Source: Bin5 sp965200685
GTDB taxonomy: Bacteria; Chloroflexota; Anaerolineae; Caldilineales; Caldilineaceae
DNA length: 64,000 bases
Assembly: GCA_965200685.1 (NCBI GenBank)
Contig: OZ241379.1
Location: 124,001 to 188,000, forward strand
Direction: 5' to 3'
Position numbers and translations under genes: made by a program. The notes below the pieces were generated by a model that saw only the letters and a list, made by a program, of their open reading frames with translations, had not been told where the DNA came from and made no database searches. Below are positions 41,618-51,148 of this stretch, piece after piece; the first letter of the stretch is position 1; each line of letters begins with the position of its first letter.

Positions 41618-42868
41618 ATGATTCACAAGAAACAGACACAACAGCTCAAGCGCGAAACTGCTACAATCCTGACGAATACAGTATGGCTCGTGGCATTCGG
41701 CCATTTTCTGCTAGAACTCTTCCATCAGTATCTGCCGGTCGTCTATCCACTCTTCCGGGAGGAATTTGGCCTCACCTATGGCCAGGTCGGGATTGTTGCG
41801 CTCGTGGCAACCACCACTACCTCAGTGGGGCAGCCGCTATTCGGTTACTTCATTGACCGCTGGGACGCTCGGCGTATCACGGCACTCAGTGTCATTTGGC
41901 TGGGGTTGGTCATGGCTCTGGTCGGCTTCAGCAATCACTACCAGTCGTTGCTGTTGGCGGTCGCTTTGGCGGGGTTCGGTTCAGCAGCTTTCCATCCAGC
42001 GGGCGCATCGGTCATCAGCAAAGCCGTCTCCAGAGATAGGGCGGGGCGGGCCATCTCGTTCTTCGCTGTTGGCGGGAATGTCGGCTCGGCCCTCAGTCCA
42101 CTGCTACTGGCAATAGGGCTGAAACTGATCGGTCTAAAGGGCACTGTGGTGCTGCTTCCCATTGTGGTCGTGGCCGGTAGCTGGCTGCTCATGGGCCTCG
42201 GGCGGGAAGGCAGTGACGACCGGGAAGCACACCGGCAGCGTCAAGCCCGGGCCGGCCAGGGCTTTGTATTGGGATTGCTGCTGATCACCCTTGTATCTAT
42301 GACCCGTTCCTGGTTTCAGCTCAGCCTGACTACGTATCTGCCAACCCTGCTTGAGGGCCGGGGTCATTCGGTCGTTTTCGGCGGGCAGATGCTCTTTATC
42401 TTTTCTCTTTTCATCGGCGTAGGGAGTCTCCTCGGCGGCATTCTCGCCGACAGAGTCGGGCGTTGGCAAGTGCTTCTTGTCTGCTTCGCTCTTCTCGGGC
42501 CGGCATTCTGGCTCTTTCTGCACACAAGCGGCATGGTACATATCATGCTCATGGCTGGGACTGGATTTCTACTGGGCTGTACATATCCGACCGCAGTGGT
42601 CATCTCCCAAGAGATCTGGCCGCAGGGGCTGGCACTGGCCTCCGGCCTGGTGATGGGGCTCGGTTGGTGGCCTGGGGGCCTCGGTGCTTCCTTTACCGGC
42701 TGGCTGGCGGACCAGATTACGCTGGACGCAGCATTGCAAAGCCTCGTCATCGCCCCAATTCTGGGTGCCCTGCTGATGATGTTTCTGGCCCTGGCCTTAC
42801 GCAATCGGGACAGCTCTCTCGGCCCGGACCTAGCTGGCTCCCCCACACCAACTGCAGTGGGCGAGTAG
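41618..42868 (+). CDS. Major facilitator superfamily transporter (fosmidomycin-resistance/sugar efflux type)
   Basis: 416 aa, about 12 helices. HFLLELFHQYLPVVYPLFRE and FGLTYGQVGIVALV in helices 1-2 and the PAGASVISKAVSRDRAGRAI loop are typical of the Fsr-like MFS group. The frame is open back to 41576, but the ATG at 41618 (MIHKKQ) is chosen because the codons before it pass through a CCACTGCAG dispersed repeat. The C-terminal codons (PTPTAVGE) also run through a CTGCAGTGGG element. Its substrate cannot be inferred. Confidence 0.88.
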   Translation: MIHKKQTQQLKRETATILTNTVWLVAFGHFLLELFHQYLPVVYPLFREEFGLTYGQVGIVALVATTTTSVGQPLFGYFIDRWDARRITALSVIWLGLVMALVGFSNHYQSLLLAVALAGFGSAAFHPAGASVISKAVSRDRAGRAISFFAVGGNVGSALSPLLLAIGLKLIGLKGTVVLLPIVVVAGSWLLMGLGREGSDDREAHRQRQARAGQGFVLGLLLITLVSMTRSWFQLSLTTYLPTLLEGRGHSVVFGGQMLFIFSLFIGVGSLLGGILADRVGRWQVLLVCFALLGPAFWLFLHTSGMVHIMLMAGTGFLLGCTYPTAVVISQEIWPQGLALASGLVMGLGWWPGGLGASFTGWLADQITLDAALQSLVIAPILGALLMMFLALALRNRDSSLGPDLAGSPTPTAVGE

Positions 42869-42907
42869 CCCTAGAAATCTCTCACAACTCTTAGGATATT
42901 ATCCAAA

Positions 42908-43546
42908 TCACCTGGGGATGAACAGAGCAATGACCAAAACCGCAACGCATAACACCAGCACAAAACCGACGAGTATCGGGGCCAGAACCACAACAATGGC
43001 TCTGCCATCGGACAACCCATACTCCACTTTGGTGGCAAAGTACGTAAGCACCCACCCATAAATCGTCAGGATGCCCCCCAGACAGCCGCCAACCACTGGC
43101 ACAAAGCCGAGGAGAGAGCTGATCATTGCCAGCGGCGCAGCGTATGTGGCGTTGAGATACGCATAGCGTCCAAACTGGCCCCGGCCGCCCAATACGGATG
43201 CGACTAGATGCAGAATGCCGACACCGATGATGAAAAAGAGCGGTGTGATGATAATGGAAGACAGACTCGCATTGCTTATCAGGCTATCATTGTTTAAGAT
43301 CATTTCCATATAGCCACGGAGTTCCGGCGGCATCAGACCGACCATCTCCGCCAATCCGTCCAAAGACGACGCATTTAGTTGCGTCTGCAGCAGCCCGAGC
43401 AGCGCAGTAACTAGCGCAGCTAGGATGATCCACACCAGGCCGGTGGTCAGGGTCGCCGCTGGTTTCTCGCGCTCAGCCAAGAAGACATCCGCCCCAGGAC
43501 TGGTCAGCACCTTCATCCATGTTTGGAACATCGAACCGAAATTCAT
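42908..43546 (-). CDS. YIP1-family membrane protein
   Basis: 212 aa with five hydrophobic helices in the YIP1-domain layout. A cytoplasmic N-terminus (MFQTWMKVLTSPGADVFLAE) precedes the first helix, and FGRYAYLNATYAAPLAMISS is the conserved central block. Function in bacteria is unknown. The start region is duplicated upstream: 43521-43550 and 43575-43604 share 26 of 30 bases, so the beginning of the gene was copied in tandem. Confidence 0.85.
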   Translation of the reverse strand: MNFGSMFQTWMKVLTSPGADVFLAEREKPAATLTTGLVWIILAALVTALLGLLQTQLNASSLDGLAEMVGLMPPELRGYMEMILNNDSLISNASLSSIIITPLFFIIGVGILHLVASVLGGRGQFGRYAYLNATYAAPLAMISSLLGFVPVVGGCLGGILTIYGWVLTYFATKVEYGLSDGRAIVVVLAPILVGFVLVLCVAVLVIALFIPR

Positions 43547-43604
43547 TGCTTTTCCTTTTGGTTAGAAACTACAGGTTTAGAACATCAAACCGAAATCTAT
43601 TGCT
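43521..43604. repeat. 30-bp direct repeat covering the start of the YIP1 gene
   Basis: GTTTGGAACATCGAACCGAA... at 43521-43550 recurs at 43575-43604 with 4 mismatches and a 54-base period. The second copy is in the 5' untranslated region and lacks an intact start codon. Confidence 0.65.
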
Positions 43605-43662
43605 GCATCCTGTACGAACAATATAGAGAATCAACCGATAAAGACAACGGGATGGCAGGCCC

Positions 43663-44499
43663 TCACGAATCGGCCGGCAGTTTCTCTTGCAAGAAGGCCA
43701 CACACCCAGGAACCTGAGCCGGCGTCAAACTGTGGAGCACGAGGGGACCATCATAACCGCTCTGCTGCAGGAGCTGTAGGTAATAGTCGTAGTCCAGCAG
43801 GCCGGTCCCCGCGGCTTCGTGCCCGGCCTCGCCGTCCTGGCTCAGGTCTTTGGCGTGGGCCAGGCCGATACGGTCCCCCAGGAGCTGGAAGGCTTCGTCC
43901 AAAATTTCGTGCTGGCGCTGAAGCGATCCTTTGGGGAAAACGTTCGCCCCATCCATTACGATCACCAGCCTATCCGAGCGCATTGTGTCCAGCAGCTCAC
44001 GAGCCTTACGGGGCGAATGGACAACATTGGATACCTCCGGTTCAATGCCCAGCCGCAGATCATGTGCCTCAGCCAAGGCGACCGCCTGCTCCATCGCGGC
44101 CAGCAGGTCTTGCCAAGCTGCCGGCGAGTTGTTCTGCGGATGATCTCGCCACATATTGTGCGGGTTACGAGTGCCAGTGCAGAGGGTGAGCAGGTCCGTG
44201 CCCAGGGCCGACGCATTGGCTGCCAACACACCGAGCCGACGCAGACCATCCGCACGCTCAGCCGGGTGCGGATGAATCATGTTGTATGTGCCAGAAAGGG
44301 ACGCCATTTCAATGTTCCGGGTAGCCAGCTCTGTACGCACATGATCACACAAGGCGGCATCCAGCACGTCCGGCATATCCGACAACCCTATACAGCTCGT
44401 ATTGAACTGGATGTGCCGGATGCCATGGGCCACGACCGCATCCAACACCCCTTCCAAGGTCGGCTCTACAAAGGTACGCGCGAAGATTCCAATTTCCAT
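43663..44499 (-). CDS. Sugar phosphate isomerase/epimerase-like TIM barrel
   Basis: 278 aa from the Met at 44499 (MEIGIFARTFVEP) of the AP-endonuclease-2-like xylose isomerase fold. Metal-ligand blocks seen are GIEPEVSNV, VIMDGANVFP, LAHAKDLS and the C-terminal LVLHSL. The longer frame to 44535 overlaps the oxidoreductase gene; the ATG at 44499 forms a TGATG junction with its stop, so it is preferred. Coupling to a Gfo/Idh/MocA oxidoreductase is common for inositol or rare-sugar pathways. Confidence 0.88.
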   Translation of the reverse strand: MEIGIFARTFVEPTLEGVLDAVVAHGIRHIQFNTSCIGLSDMPDVLDAALCDHVRTELATRNIEMASLSGTYNMIHPHPAERADGLRRLGVLAANASALGTDLLTLCTGTRNPHNMWRDHPQNNSPAAWQDLLAAMEQAVALAEAHDLRLGIEPEVSNVVHSPRKARELLDTMRSDRLVIVMDGANVFPKGSLQRQHEILDEAFQLLGDRIGLAHAKDLSQDGEAGHEAAGTGLLDYDYYLQLLQQSGYDGPLVLHSLTPAQVPGCVAFLQEKLPADS

Positions 44500-45584
44500 C
44501 AAACGCCTCCCGTAACTGTTTCCAAAGCTACCCAACTTCCGCCTGTATGTGCGGAACGGGCAATCGCGGCCATCGCCCGCATGGTTGCCAGCCCATCATG
44601 GACATTGGCCCCCCACTGCTCTCTGCCGTGCAGAATCGTATCGGCCCAGCCTTCAAGCTGCCGGCGATAGCCGTAGCCATCCTGGCCAAGAGGGCGTACA
44701 TACAGATCGTTCTCCATGGAAAAGCACTCCACATGGCCGGCTTTGTGATACCAAGATAAAGGCAGCCGCCCGTTGACGTTGCCATGCTCCCCGTGGATGC
44801 GGAAGCCCTCCTCAAAGTCACCGGCCACAGTAATGGTCAGGTCCAAATGTCCCAAACTGCCATCAGCGAAGGACACATCCACAAACCAGCAATGCCGCTC
44901 AAACCGTTCTAACAGCCTAGAACGCACCTGCACGATTGCACTCTGGGCCAGAAAATGGGCTGTATCGGTCAGGTGACTGCCGTGGGCCAGCATTAGATAA
45001 CGACGGCGGTCGGCCTTGGGGCTGCCAGCGGGCCGGAGTACCTGCGCGCTGGTTTCAATAAGGGGCTGTAGATTGTCGGTCATTGTGTAACGATGGAGCG
45101 AATCATAGTACCAGAACTGGGCCGACAGCAGCCCGCCGATCTCCTCCTGAATAAAGTGACGAGCATGGATGATGCCGGGGTCGAAGCGCCGGTTATGACC
45201 GACTTGCAGCACCAAGCCAGAGGCGACGACCGCAGCCCGCAGTTCCTCGCACTCCTCAACCGTAACCCCCATGGGCTTTTCTACCAGTACATGTTTCCCC
45301 GCGTCCAAGGCCCGCAAAGCCAGCTTTACATGGAACTGATCTGCCACCCCAATGATCACCGCCTCCACCTGCGGATCAGCCAGCATATCGGCGTAGCGGG
45401 TGAAGCTACGTTGAGGACGGTGAATCGCAGCCACCCGGGCCAGTAGATCTGGCGCGACATCGCATAGCCCATACAGTTTTGTATTGCGCGCCTTACGGCA
45501 GGCATCCAGATGCCCGATCTGTGCAATCGGCCCAGCACCCAGCACGCCGACGTGAAGTAGACGAGATTCTTTTTGTATGGGCAT
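44499..45584 (-). CDS. Gfo/Idh/MocA-family oxidoreductase
   Basis: 361-aa NAD(P)-dependent sugar dehydrogenase. The Rossmann motif is GVLGAGPIAQIGH near residues 13-25, the family EKP signature is in LVEKPMGV, and the catalytic-side HNRRFDP and HLTDTAHF blocks are present. It is translationally coupled to the isomerase downstream. It is a different branch from the oxidoreductase at 1-646. Confidence 0.93.
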   Translation of the reverse strand: MPIQKESRLLHVGVLGAGPIAQIGHLDACRKARNTKLYGLCDVAPDLLARVAAIHRPQRSFTRYADMLADPQVEAVIIGVADQFHVKLALRALDAGKHVLVEKPMGVTVEECEELRAAVVASGLVLQVGHNRRFDPGIIHARHFIQEEIGGLLSAQFWYYDSLHRYTMTDNLQPLIETSAQVLRPAGSPKADRRRYLMLAHGSHLTDTAHFLAQSAIVQVRSRLLERFERHCWFVDVSFADGSLGHLDLTITVAGDFEEGFRIHGEHGNVNGRLPLSWYHKAGHVECFSMENDLYVRPLGQDGYGYRRQLEGWADTILHGREQWGANVHDGLATMRAMAAIARSAHTGGSWVALETVTGGV

Positions 45585-45620
45585 AGTCGAACTCCAGGCG
45601 AATGGAGAGCAACGACTGCT

Positions 45621-46856
45621 TTATGCTACCAATGCCTGATAGGTGGCCACGCGAAACTCGCGAGTGACCGGGTAATGGCCCGCAGGCATGAATTGGGTCA
45701 TGAATATGCCGATCATCTCTTCCTGGGGATCGATCCAGAATTGGGTGGTGGCCGCACCGCCCCAACCGTAGAGGCCGGCACTGCCCGGCGCACCAGAAGC
45801 GGGGACATCCACCAGCACACTCACCCCTAGGCCGAAGCCATAGCCGGAGCGGAAAGTGTCGCCTATACTGATGGGGATCAACGCCGCTGGTAGATGGTTG
45901 GCCCGCTTCAGTTCAACTGTTTTCCGACCAAGCAGCCGCTTGCCATCCAACACCCCATCATTGAGCAGCATCTGGGCAAAGCGTAGATAGTCTCCGATAG
46001 TCGAAACAAGCCCCCCGCCACCGGAGAGAAAGATCGGCGGCTTGGTGAAACGGCTGGTCTGGGGTGCTTCTAACAGTTCAATTTCGTCACTTTCTATTTG
46101 ACCTTCTCCGGCCCCAAAGGTGAAACCGCCTAGCGGGCTATAGCAGGCAGCGAAGCGCGCTACCGCCTGCGCGGGGACGTGAAAGCTGGTTTCAGCCATG
46201 CCCAAGGGTTTGAAGATCTCCTGCCAGAAGAACTCGTCAAGGGTTTGGCCTGAAACCACCTCTACCAGACGCCCTAACACATCCGTTGCCAAACTGTAAC
46301 GCCAGCGAGTGCCAGGATGATAGAGCAAGGGCAGGGTCGCCAATTTCTGGACCATCTCCTCCAGAGAGATGTTCTGTCGGTCGTCGGCGGTCTGGCGGTA
46401 CAACTCTTCAACGGGCGAATCCTGAAACCAACCATAGCTCAACCCCCCGGTGTGCAGAAACATGTCTTTGATGCTGATGGGCCTTTCTGGGGGAACGAAG
46501 ATCAGCCCATCAAACTGACTCCCAATGCAGACCTGGGTCTCGGCGAATTCTGGCAAGTACTTAGCCAGCGGGTCATCTAACAGAAAGTGACCCTCCTCAA
46601 ACAACATCAGAGCGGCCACAGCGGTGATCGGCTTTGTCATTGAGTAGATGCGGAAGATCGTATCCTCTGTCATAGCCTGGCCGGCCTCCCGGTCCCGATA
46701 CCCATAAGCGTTGCAATAGGCGATTTCGCCTTTACGGTAGACCAGGCCAAGGGCACCGGCCAGGCGGCCACTTTCTACATAGTTCTCCAATAGCCTGTCC
46801 ACCCGGGCCAGACGTTGCTCTGAAAATCCAACTCGTTGTGAATGAATGCTTGTCAT
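45621..46856 (-). CDS. Serine hydrolase of the class C beta-lactamase/esterase (EstB) family
   Basis: 411 aa. The nucleophile motif S-x-x-K is S72-M-T-K75 in IYSMTKPIT, and the YSLA block around residue 186 gives the catalytic Tyr. A later GGGGLVSTIGDYLRF block is typical of penicillin-binding-protein-like esterases. No signal peptide is seen, favouring an intracellular esterase over a true beta-lactamase. It is transcribed with the oxidoreductase-isomerase pair downstream, 36 bases away. Confidence 0.9.
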   Translation of the reverse strand: MTSIHSQRVGFSEQRLARVDRLLENYVESGRLAGALGLVYRKGEIAYCNAYGYRDREAGQAMTEDTIFRIYSMTKPITAVAALMLFEEGHFLLDDPLAKYLPEFAETQVCIGSQFDGLIFVPPERPISIKDMFLHTGGLSYGWFQDSPVEELYRQTADDRQNISLEEMVQKLATLPLLYHPGTRWRYSLATDVLGRLVEVVSGQTLDEFFWQEIFKPLGMAETSFHVPAQAVARFAACYSPLGGFTFGAGEGQIESDEIELLEAPQTSRFTKPPIFLSGGGGLVSTIGDYLRFAQMLLNDGVLDGKRLLGRKTVELKRANHLPAALIPISIGDTFRSGYGFGLGVSVLVDVPASGAPGSAGLYGWGGAATTQFWIDPQEEMIGIFMTQFMPAGHYPVTREFRVATYQALVA

Positions 46857-46890
46857 TCAGTCTCCTTATCAATGAGAAATGGGTTGTACT

Positions 46891-48126
46891 CTATGATGCT
46901 GCGGGTCCGACCGCCTCTCTGGCAGGTTGAACTTGAATCGGCTGGTCGGTGATGGGCAGATGGACAATAGCGGCAAAGACCCCTAAGACGATGCCGGCGA
47001 TCCAGATGGGCATGTACGTGCCCGCTGTATCATAGATGCGTCCTCCGAGCCAGACGCCTAAAAACGCACCGATCTGATGGCTGCAGAAGACGATGCCATA
47101 GAGAGTAGAGAGATAGCGGGTCCCGAAAACCTGTGCCACGGTTCCGCTGGTGAGTGGAACCGTGGCCAGCCAGAGAAAACCGATGGCCCCACCGAAAATC
47201 AGCGCAGACATACGGGTAATGGGCAGTGAAAGAAAGAGGGCAATGACGACCGCCCGGCCCAGATAGATGAGACTCAACATATATTTCTTGCGAAAGCGGT
47301 CCCCTAACCAGCCAAAGGTGATCGACCCGATAATATTGAATGCCCCGATCAAGGCCAGCACACCGGCAGCGACAAAGGCCGGCAAGCCGTTGTCACCCAA
47401 AAAGGCAGGCAGGTGAGTGCCGATAAAGGCCACATGGAAGCCGCAAACGAAAAAGCCACTGGTCAGCAGTAGATAGCCCCGGTGCCGCCGGGCTTTGCCC
47501 AACATCTTCAGAAACGAGTCGTCCACATAGGGCTGCTGCGCGCCATGGAGCTGTATGCCCGGCCGGCGGGGCAGCCCCATTGCCATCAATGACACAAGCG
47601 CGGCGACAGCAGCCAGCACGTATAGCGCACCCTTCCAAGCAAAATTGGATAGTAAGATCTGGGCTATGGGTGGCACAATGAACATCCCCGCCGAACCCAT
47701 GGCCGTAATGATCCCAAACACCCGGCTGTGCTGCGCCTCCGGCACCAATTGGGCTACTGCGCCCAACACGACCACGTATGTGGTGGCACTCAGGGCCACA
47801 CCTACCAGCAACCCCAAGGACAGCACCAGGCCGCCCGTGGTCGTCACCAACGTGAGCAGCACCAGCCCGATTGCGTAGAGGAGCGCGCCAGCGATCACTA
47901 CCCAGCGAGGGCCGATACGATCAGATAGAATACCAATCAGCGGCAGGCCATATACCAGATTGCTAACAGCAAACGCGAGGCTCAGGCTCTCACGTCCTGT
48001 TCCCAACGTATCTGTTATCGGCGTTAGAAATAGGCCGAAACTAGAGCGAATGCCGGTGCTCAACATCACTGCCAGAGACGCAGAGAGAATGGCAGAGACG
48101 ATGAGTTGACGATTTTCGACCGGCAT
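46891..48126 (-). CDS. Major facilitator superfamily transporter (monocarboxylate/oxalate-formate type)
   Basis: 411 aa from the ATG at 48126, which has GGAGAG 5 bases before it; a GTG at 48138 is also in frame. There are twelve helices, with the loop-2 motif GILSDRIGPRWVV and the second-half equivalent GWLGDRFRKKYML. The N-terminal helix TGIRSSFGLFLTPI and VFCSHQIGAFLGVWLGG resemble oxalate/formate and monocarboxylate carriers. It lies upstream of the serine hydrolase on the same strand and may import its substrate. Confidence 0.88.
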   Translation of the reverse strand: MPVENRQLIVSAILSASLAVMLSTGIRSSFGLFLTPITDTLGTGRESLSLAFAVSNLVYGLPLIGILSDRIGPRWVVIAGALLYAIGLVLLTLVTTTGGLVLSLGLLVGVALSATTYVVVLGAVAQLVPEAQHSRVFGIITAMGSAGMFIVPPIAQILLSNFAWKGALYVLAAVAALVSLMAMGLPRRPGIQLHGAQQPYVDDSFLKMLGKARRHRGYLLLTSGFFVCGFHVAFIGTHLPAFLGDNGLPAFVAAGVLALIGAFNIIGSITFGWLGDRFRKKYMLSLIYLGRAVVIALFLSLPITRMSALIFGGAIGFLWLATVPLTSGTVAQVFGTRYLSTLYGIVFCSHQIGAFLGVWLGGRIYDTAGTYMPIWIAGIVLGVFAAIVHLPITDQPIQVQPAREAVGPAAS

Positions 48127-48171
48127 CAGGCTCTCCACATGTTGATGATTGGGGCTAAGGCTCGGATGTCC

Positions 48172-48924
48172 TCAGGCGTCGGTCGTTTCTACACTCCGAC
48201 GCACTAGGGCAATATACACGACAGCTGCAATCACAGCAAAGGAGAACCACTGCAACGCGTAGCTGAGGTGATTGCCTTCGCTAAAAGCGATGTCTAGCAC
48301 AATGCGCTGCGGGGTACGACCTTCCCGTTCCTGGCCGTCTCCGGGAACCAATTGCAGCACCACTGGCAAGAGTTCATAGGGCAGAGTTTGGCCGATGGCC
48401 TCGATGTCCAATCGGAACCAGCCAGTGACTGTATCCTCCGGTATTGCGGACACTGTGCCATCCGGTCGCCTACGAGTCGGCTGCAAAATCCCCAATAGAG
48501 GGCCGTCCGCCTGTTCATTGAACTGATGCCAAGTGGCAGGATCTGCCTCTCGTGCCGCTATCCAACCTCGATTCACCAGCACAGCCTTCTCTGAGCCGTC
48601 GATCTGCAGGGGTGTCACCAGAAAGACGCCGGGCTGCTCATTGAGATTCTGATTTTTAATCGCCACCTGCCGGGCCCTGTCAAATGTGCCGCGGACCATT
48701 GCCGGGCGATGCCGTAATTCAACAGGGGAGGCCGGCAGCTCTGCCCCGGTCAGTTCAATCGGCGTTGCCAACAGGGCGGTACGCTGTTGTTCGTTACGCG
48801 CCCGCCGCTGTTCTAGACGGTCCAATTGCCAAAAACCCAGGCCAACCATCACGGCCATGGCCAACAGAACAAAAATCGTCTTCCACCACCAGAGACGGCT
48901 GAAAAGGAGTGCCACTATGGCCAT
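48172..48924 (-). CDS. SURF1-family cytochrome oxidase assembly protein
   Basis: 250 aa with a transmembrane helix at each end (about 13-30 and 222-240) and a periplasmic domain between. Family blocks are GFWQLDRLEQRRARN, ELRHRPAMVRGTFD, VLVNRGWIA and HLSYALQWFSFA. SURF1 helps insert heme a into subunit I. It is the last gene of the oxidase operon, 3 bases after ctaG. Confidence 0.93.
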   Translation of the reverse strand: MAIVALLFSRLWWWKTIFVLLAMAVMVGLGFWQLDRLEQRRARNEQQRTALLATPIELTGAELPASPVELRHRPAMVRGTFDRARQVAIKNQNLNEQPGVFLVTPLQIDGSEKAVLVNRGWIAAREADPATWHQFNEQADGPLLGILQPTRRRPDGTVSAIPEDTVTGWFRLDIEAIGQTLPYELLPVVLQLVPGDGQEREGRTPQRIVLDIAFSEGNHLSYALQWFSFAVIAAVVYIALVRRSVETTDA

Positions 48925-48927
48925 GGG

Positions 48928-50439
48928 CTAACCAACACCTTCCCCTTGCACAGGCTGTGGCGCATCTTGCGGTTGGGTCTTCCAATAGAGCACGAATGCG
49001 CCGACAAGCAGAACAACAGAAAGGAGACCGCCAAGAAGCGCACGCCAAGGGAACGGCTTGGGCAATATTTCGTCTTCAAAACCCACAGCCACCTGCCCAT
49101 CCAGCGCGGCAATCCGCACCTGCACGTCCCAGATTCCTCTGGTAGCCGGAGCAAAACTGGCCTGGTAGAACAGCTTATTGAGCGCATCATCATGGGTGGC
49201 CTTTTCAATGAGAGTCGTGCCGTTTTCCTGATGCACCATTTCAACAGTCACATCAGCATCCAGCACTGGGCCACCAGCTAGGCCGGTTGCATCCCCTTCA
49301 ATGTTTTCCGTCAGCGCAACTGCCACATGATACTCACCCACTTGGGGCGGCTCCGGGTCGGACCAGATAAACACTCGATAGGGGCCGGCCGGCTCGTTGT
49401 TGATATGTTGGAAGCCTACCCCACCATGGGCCAGAATACGGCCTGGCAATAGGACGCAATGGACAATCAGCAGTAAACAGACACTCACTGTCCTGCTACT
49501 CACTGATTTACGGTCAGGCTTCTCTGGATCAAAGGATGTAACAGGATTCAACCCCAATTTCCTGCTATTTTTCTGTAAATCCTGATCTGATTTTGAATAT
49601 CGGGCCTGGGTTTCCTGTTCCGCGCCCATGAACAGACGAGCCAACAACACCAGCGCAGCCATCACGTACATCATACTGCCGGGAATCCACATAATCAGAC
49701 CGCCCCAGATCTGGTCGTCCATTACGCTTAGACCATACAGCCGGGGCACGGTCTCATAGTATGGATAGACCGGGCTTTTGGCAAAGGAAAGGGCGACACC
49801 CAACAGCATATTGGGCGGAATCATGGCCAGCACGTAGCCAGCCCGCATCCACAGGGCCAATTTGGCGTGAATGCGTGGCCCTACACCGGTCACATGCCAC
49901 CAGAAGAGCAGGGCCGCGCCCAAGAAACTGATATGCTCCAGCGAATGGACCGCTTCGGAACGCAACGCGAGGCTATAGGCATTGCCATCATGCCAGCCAA
50001 AAAAGAACAGCAGATAGAGCAGCCAAGCGATCCCTGGGCCAGTGGTCTTACGGCACATGCGGGGCAGGATCCGCCCTTGACGTAAGGTAGAGGCAAAGGC
50101 GATACGCAGACCACTGGGAAATGCCCATAAGAATGTCGGAAGTGGGTTCGCAAGCAGAAGCAATGGTGGCGCAATCATCACCAGCAACAAGTGCTGCACC
50201 ATATGAATGGAAAAGAGCTGCGCGCTGATCACTTCAAGGGGGGATAGGAGGGCTAGGGCCAAGACCAGCAGACCGGCTGTATAAGAACCTAAACGCCAAC
50301 CGTTGGCAAAGCGGCCGCGGCTGCGGGCCCGCAGCCGCAACCATCCGACAAAATGAAGCGCGCCCAACACGACCAACGGTACCAGAATCTCCAGCCGGAG
50401 ATCCCAAGAAAGCAGGAGTGCTTTTGTCAGCGGGCTCAT
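48928..50439 (-). CDS. ctaG: CtaG assembly factor fused in frame to a secreted-type membrane domain
   Basis: 503 aa in two parts. Residues 1-270 are a caa3-type CtaG membrane protein (HMVQHLLLVMIAPPLLLLAN, LFFFGWHDGNAY, LEHISFLGA, IPPNMLLGVALS) involved in copper delivery to the oxidase. Residues about 280-315 are read through repeat-like DNA (49520-49590). Then comes a second signal-like helix (VCLLLIVHCVLLPGRILAHG), a beta-sandwich domain of about 130 residues with YHVAVALTEN and WDVQVRI, and a final helix (ALLGGLLSVVLLVGAFVLYW). The second half looks like an originally separate copper-related or FixH-like gene joined through the linker. Confidence 0.88.
   Translation of the reverse strand: MSPLTKALLLSWDLRLEILVPLVVLGALHFVGWLRLRARSRGRFANGWRLGSYTAGLLVLALALLSPLEVISAQLFSIHMVQHLLLVMIAPPLLLLANPLPTFLWAFPSGLRIAFASTLRQGRILPRMCRKTTGPGIAWLLYLLFFFGWHDGNAYSLALRSEAVHSLEHISFLGAALLFWWHVTGVGPRIHAKLALWMRAGYVLAMIPPNMLLGVALSFAKSPVYPYYETVPRLYGLSVMDDQIWGGLIMWIPGSMMYVMAALVLLARLFMGAEQETQARYSKSDQDLQKNSRKLGLNPVTSFDPEKPDRKSVSSRTVSVCLLLIVHCVLLPGRILAHGGVGFQHINNEPAGPYRVFIWSDPEPPQVGEYHVAVALTENIEGDATGLAGGPVLDADVTVEMVHQENGTTLIEKATHDDALNKLFYQASFAPATRGIWDVQVRIAALDGQVAVGFEDEILPKPFPWRALLGGLLSVVLLVGAFVLYWKTQPQDAPQPVQGEGVG
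49520..49590. repeat. Repeat-like linker DNA inside ctaG
   Basis: The stretch contains CAGGATTCAACCCC and CTGTAAATCCTGATC, the second matching CTGTGAATCCTGATC in the gap at 36632-36646 except one base. It encodes the linker between the two halves of the ctaG frame and looks like intergenic repeat DNA brought into frame. Confidence 0.45.
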
Positions 50440-50494
50440 TGCACAACAACGGTGGAGAGTGGAGAGAAACTCGAATCACTCGCCACTAGGGTGA

Positions 50495-51148
50495 TCAATG
50501 CCCTGTACCGATGGTTGAACCGATCAGATAGAGGGCCGGATAGAAAAAGATCCACACCAGATCCACATAGTGCCAGTAGATCGCGCAGGCCTCCACGCCC
50601 CAATGTCGTTCCGCAGAAAAGTGTCCCTTACGCCCCAACCACCAGACATTGAGAATCAACACCACACCGGACAGGACGTGCAGAGCATGCATGCCGGTCA
50701 TGCCGAAAACGACTGCCCCGAAAACGCCATCAGAAGGCTTGAGATGCCCTTTCACCAGATTGGGGAACATCCCCCATTCCCAAACGATGACTCCCACGAG
50801 AAAAGCTGTACCCAACAAGGCAGTAATGAGAAGGCTGACGAGAAAATCAGTGCGTCTGCCATTGGCAATGGAGACTTCGGCCCGGTTCATGAAGTAGCTG
50901 CTCAGGAGTAGGACCACAGTGACGACCAAGCCGGCTGTCTGATCCAAATCCGGGCGCACGATTTCGCCGTGGGGCCCTCGCCAGAGATAAAAACGAGTGA
51001 CCAGTAGACCGAGGAACAGGAAGGCTTCCGAAGCAAAGAACAGCCACATCCCCATGCGGTTGCGTCGCGTATTCTCCTGATAGGTTGCCAAGTCGATCTC
51101 ATGGCCATGATCCTGGGAGCCGACATGGCCGACAGCAATTGCGCTCAT
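50495..51148 (-). CDS. coxC: Cytochrome c oxidase subunit III
   Basis: 217 aa with five helices. The N-terminus RMGMWLFFASEAFLFLGLLV, then FGMTGMHALHVLSGVVLI and the C-terminal IYWHYVDLVWIFFYPALYLI are diagnostic of COX III. Its start overlaps the subunit IV stop in TGATG, so the two are coupled. It is part of the coxB-coxA-coxD-coxC-ctaG-surf1 order. Confidence 0.96.
   Translation of the reverse strand: MSAIAVGHVGSQDHGHEIDLATYQENTRRNRMGMWLFFASEAFLFLGLLVTRFYLWRGPHGEIVRPDLDQTAGLVVTVVLLLSSYFMNRAEVSIANGRRTDFLVSLLITALLGTAFLVGVIVWEWGMFPNLVKGHLKPSDGVFGAVVFGMTGMHALHVLSGVVLILNVWWLGRKGHFSAERHWGVEACAIYWHYVDLVWIFFYPALYLIGSTIGTGH

Noticed and set aside
45621..46856. Antibiotic-resistance beta-lactamase
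   Set aside because: The S-x-x-K motif is present but there is no signal peptide and the context is sugar metabolism; esterase is more likely.
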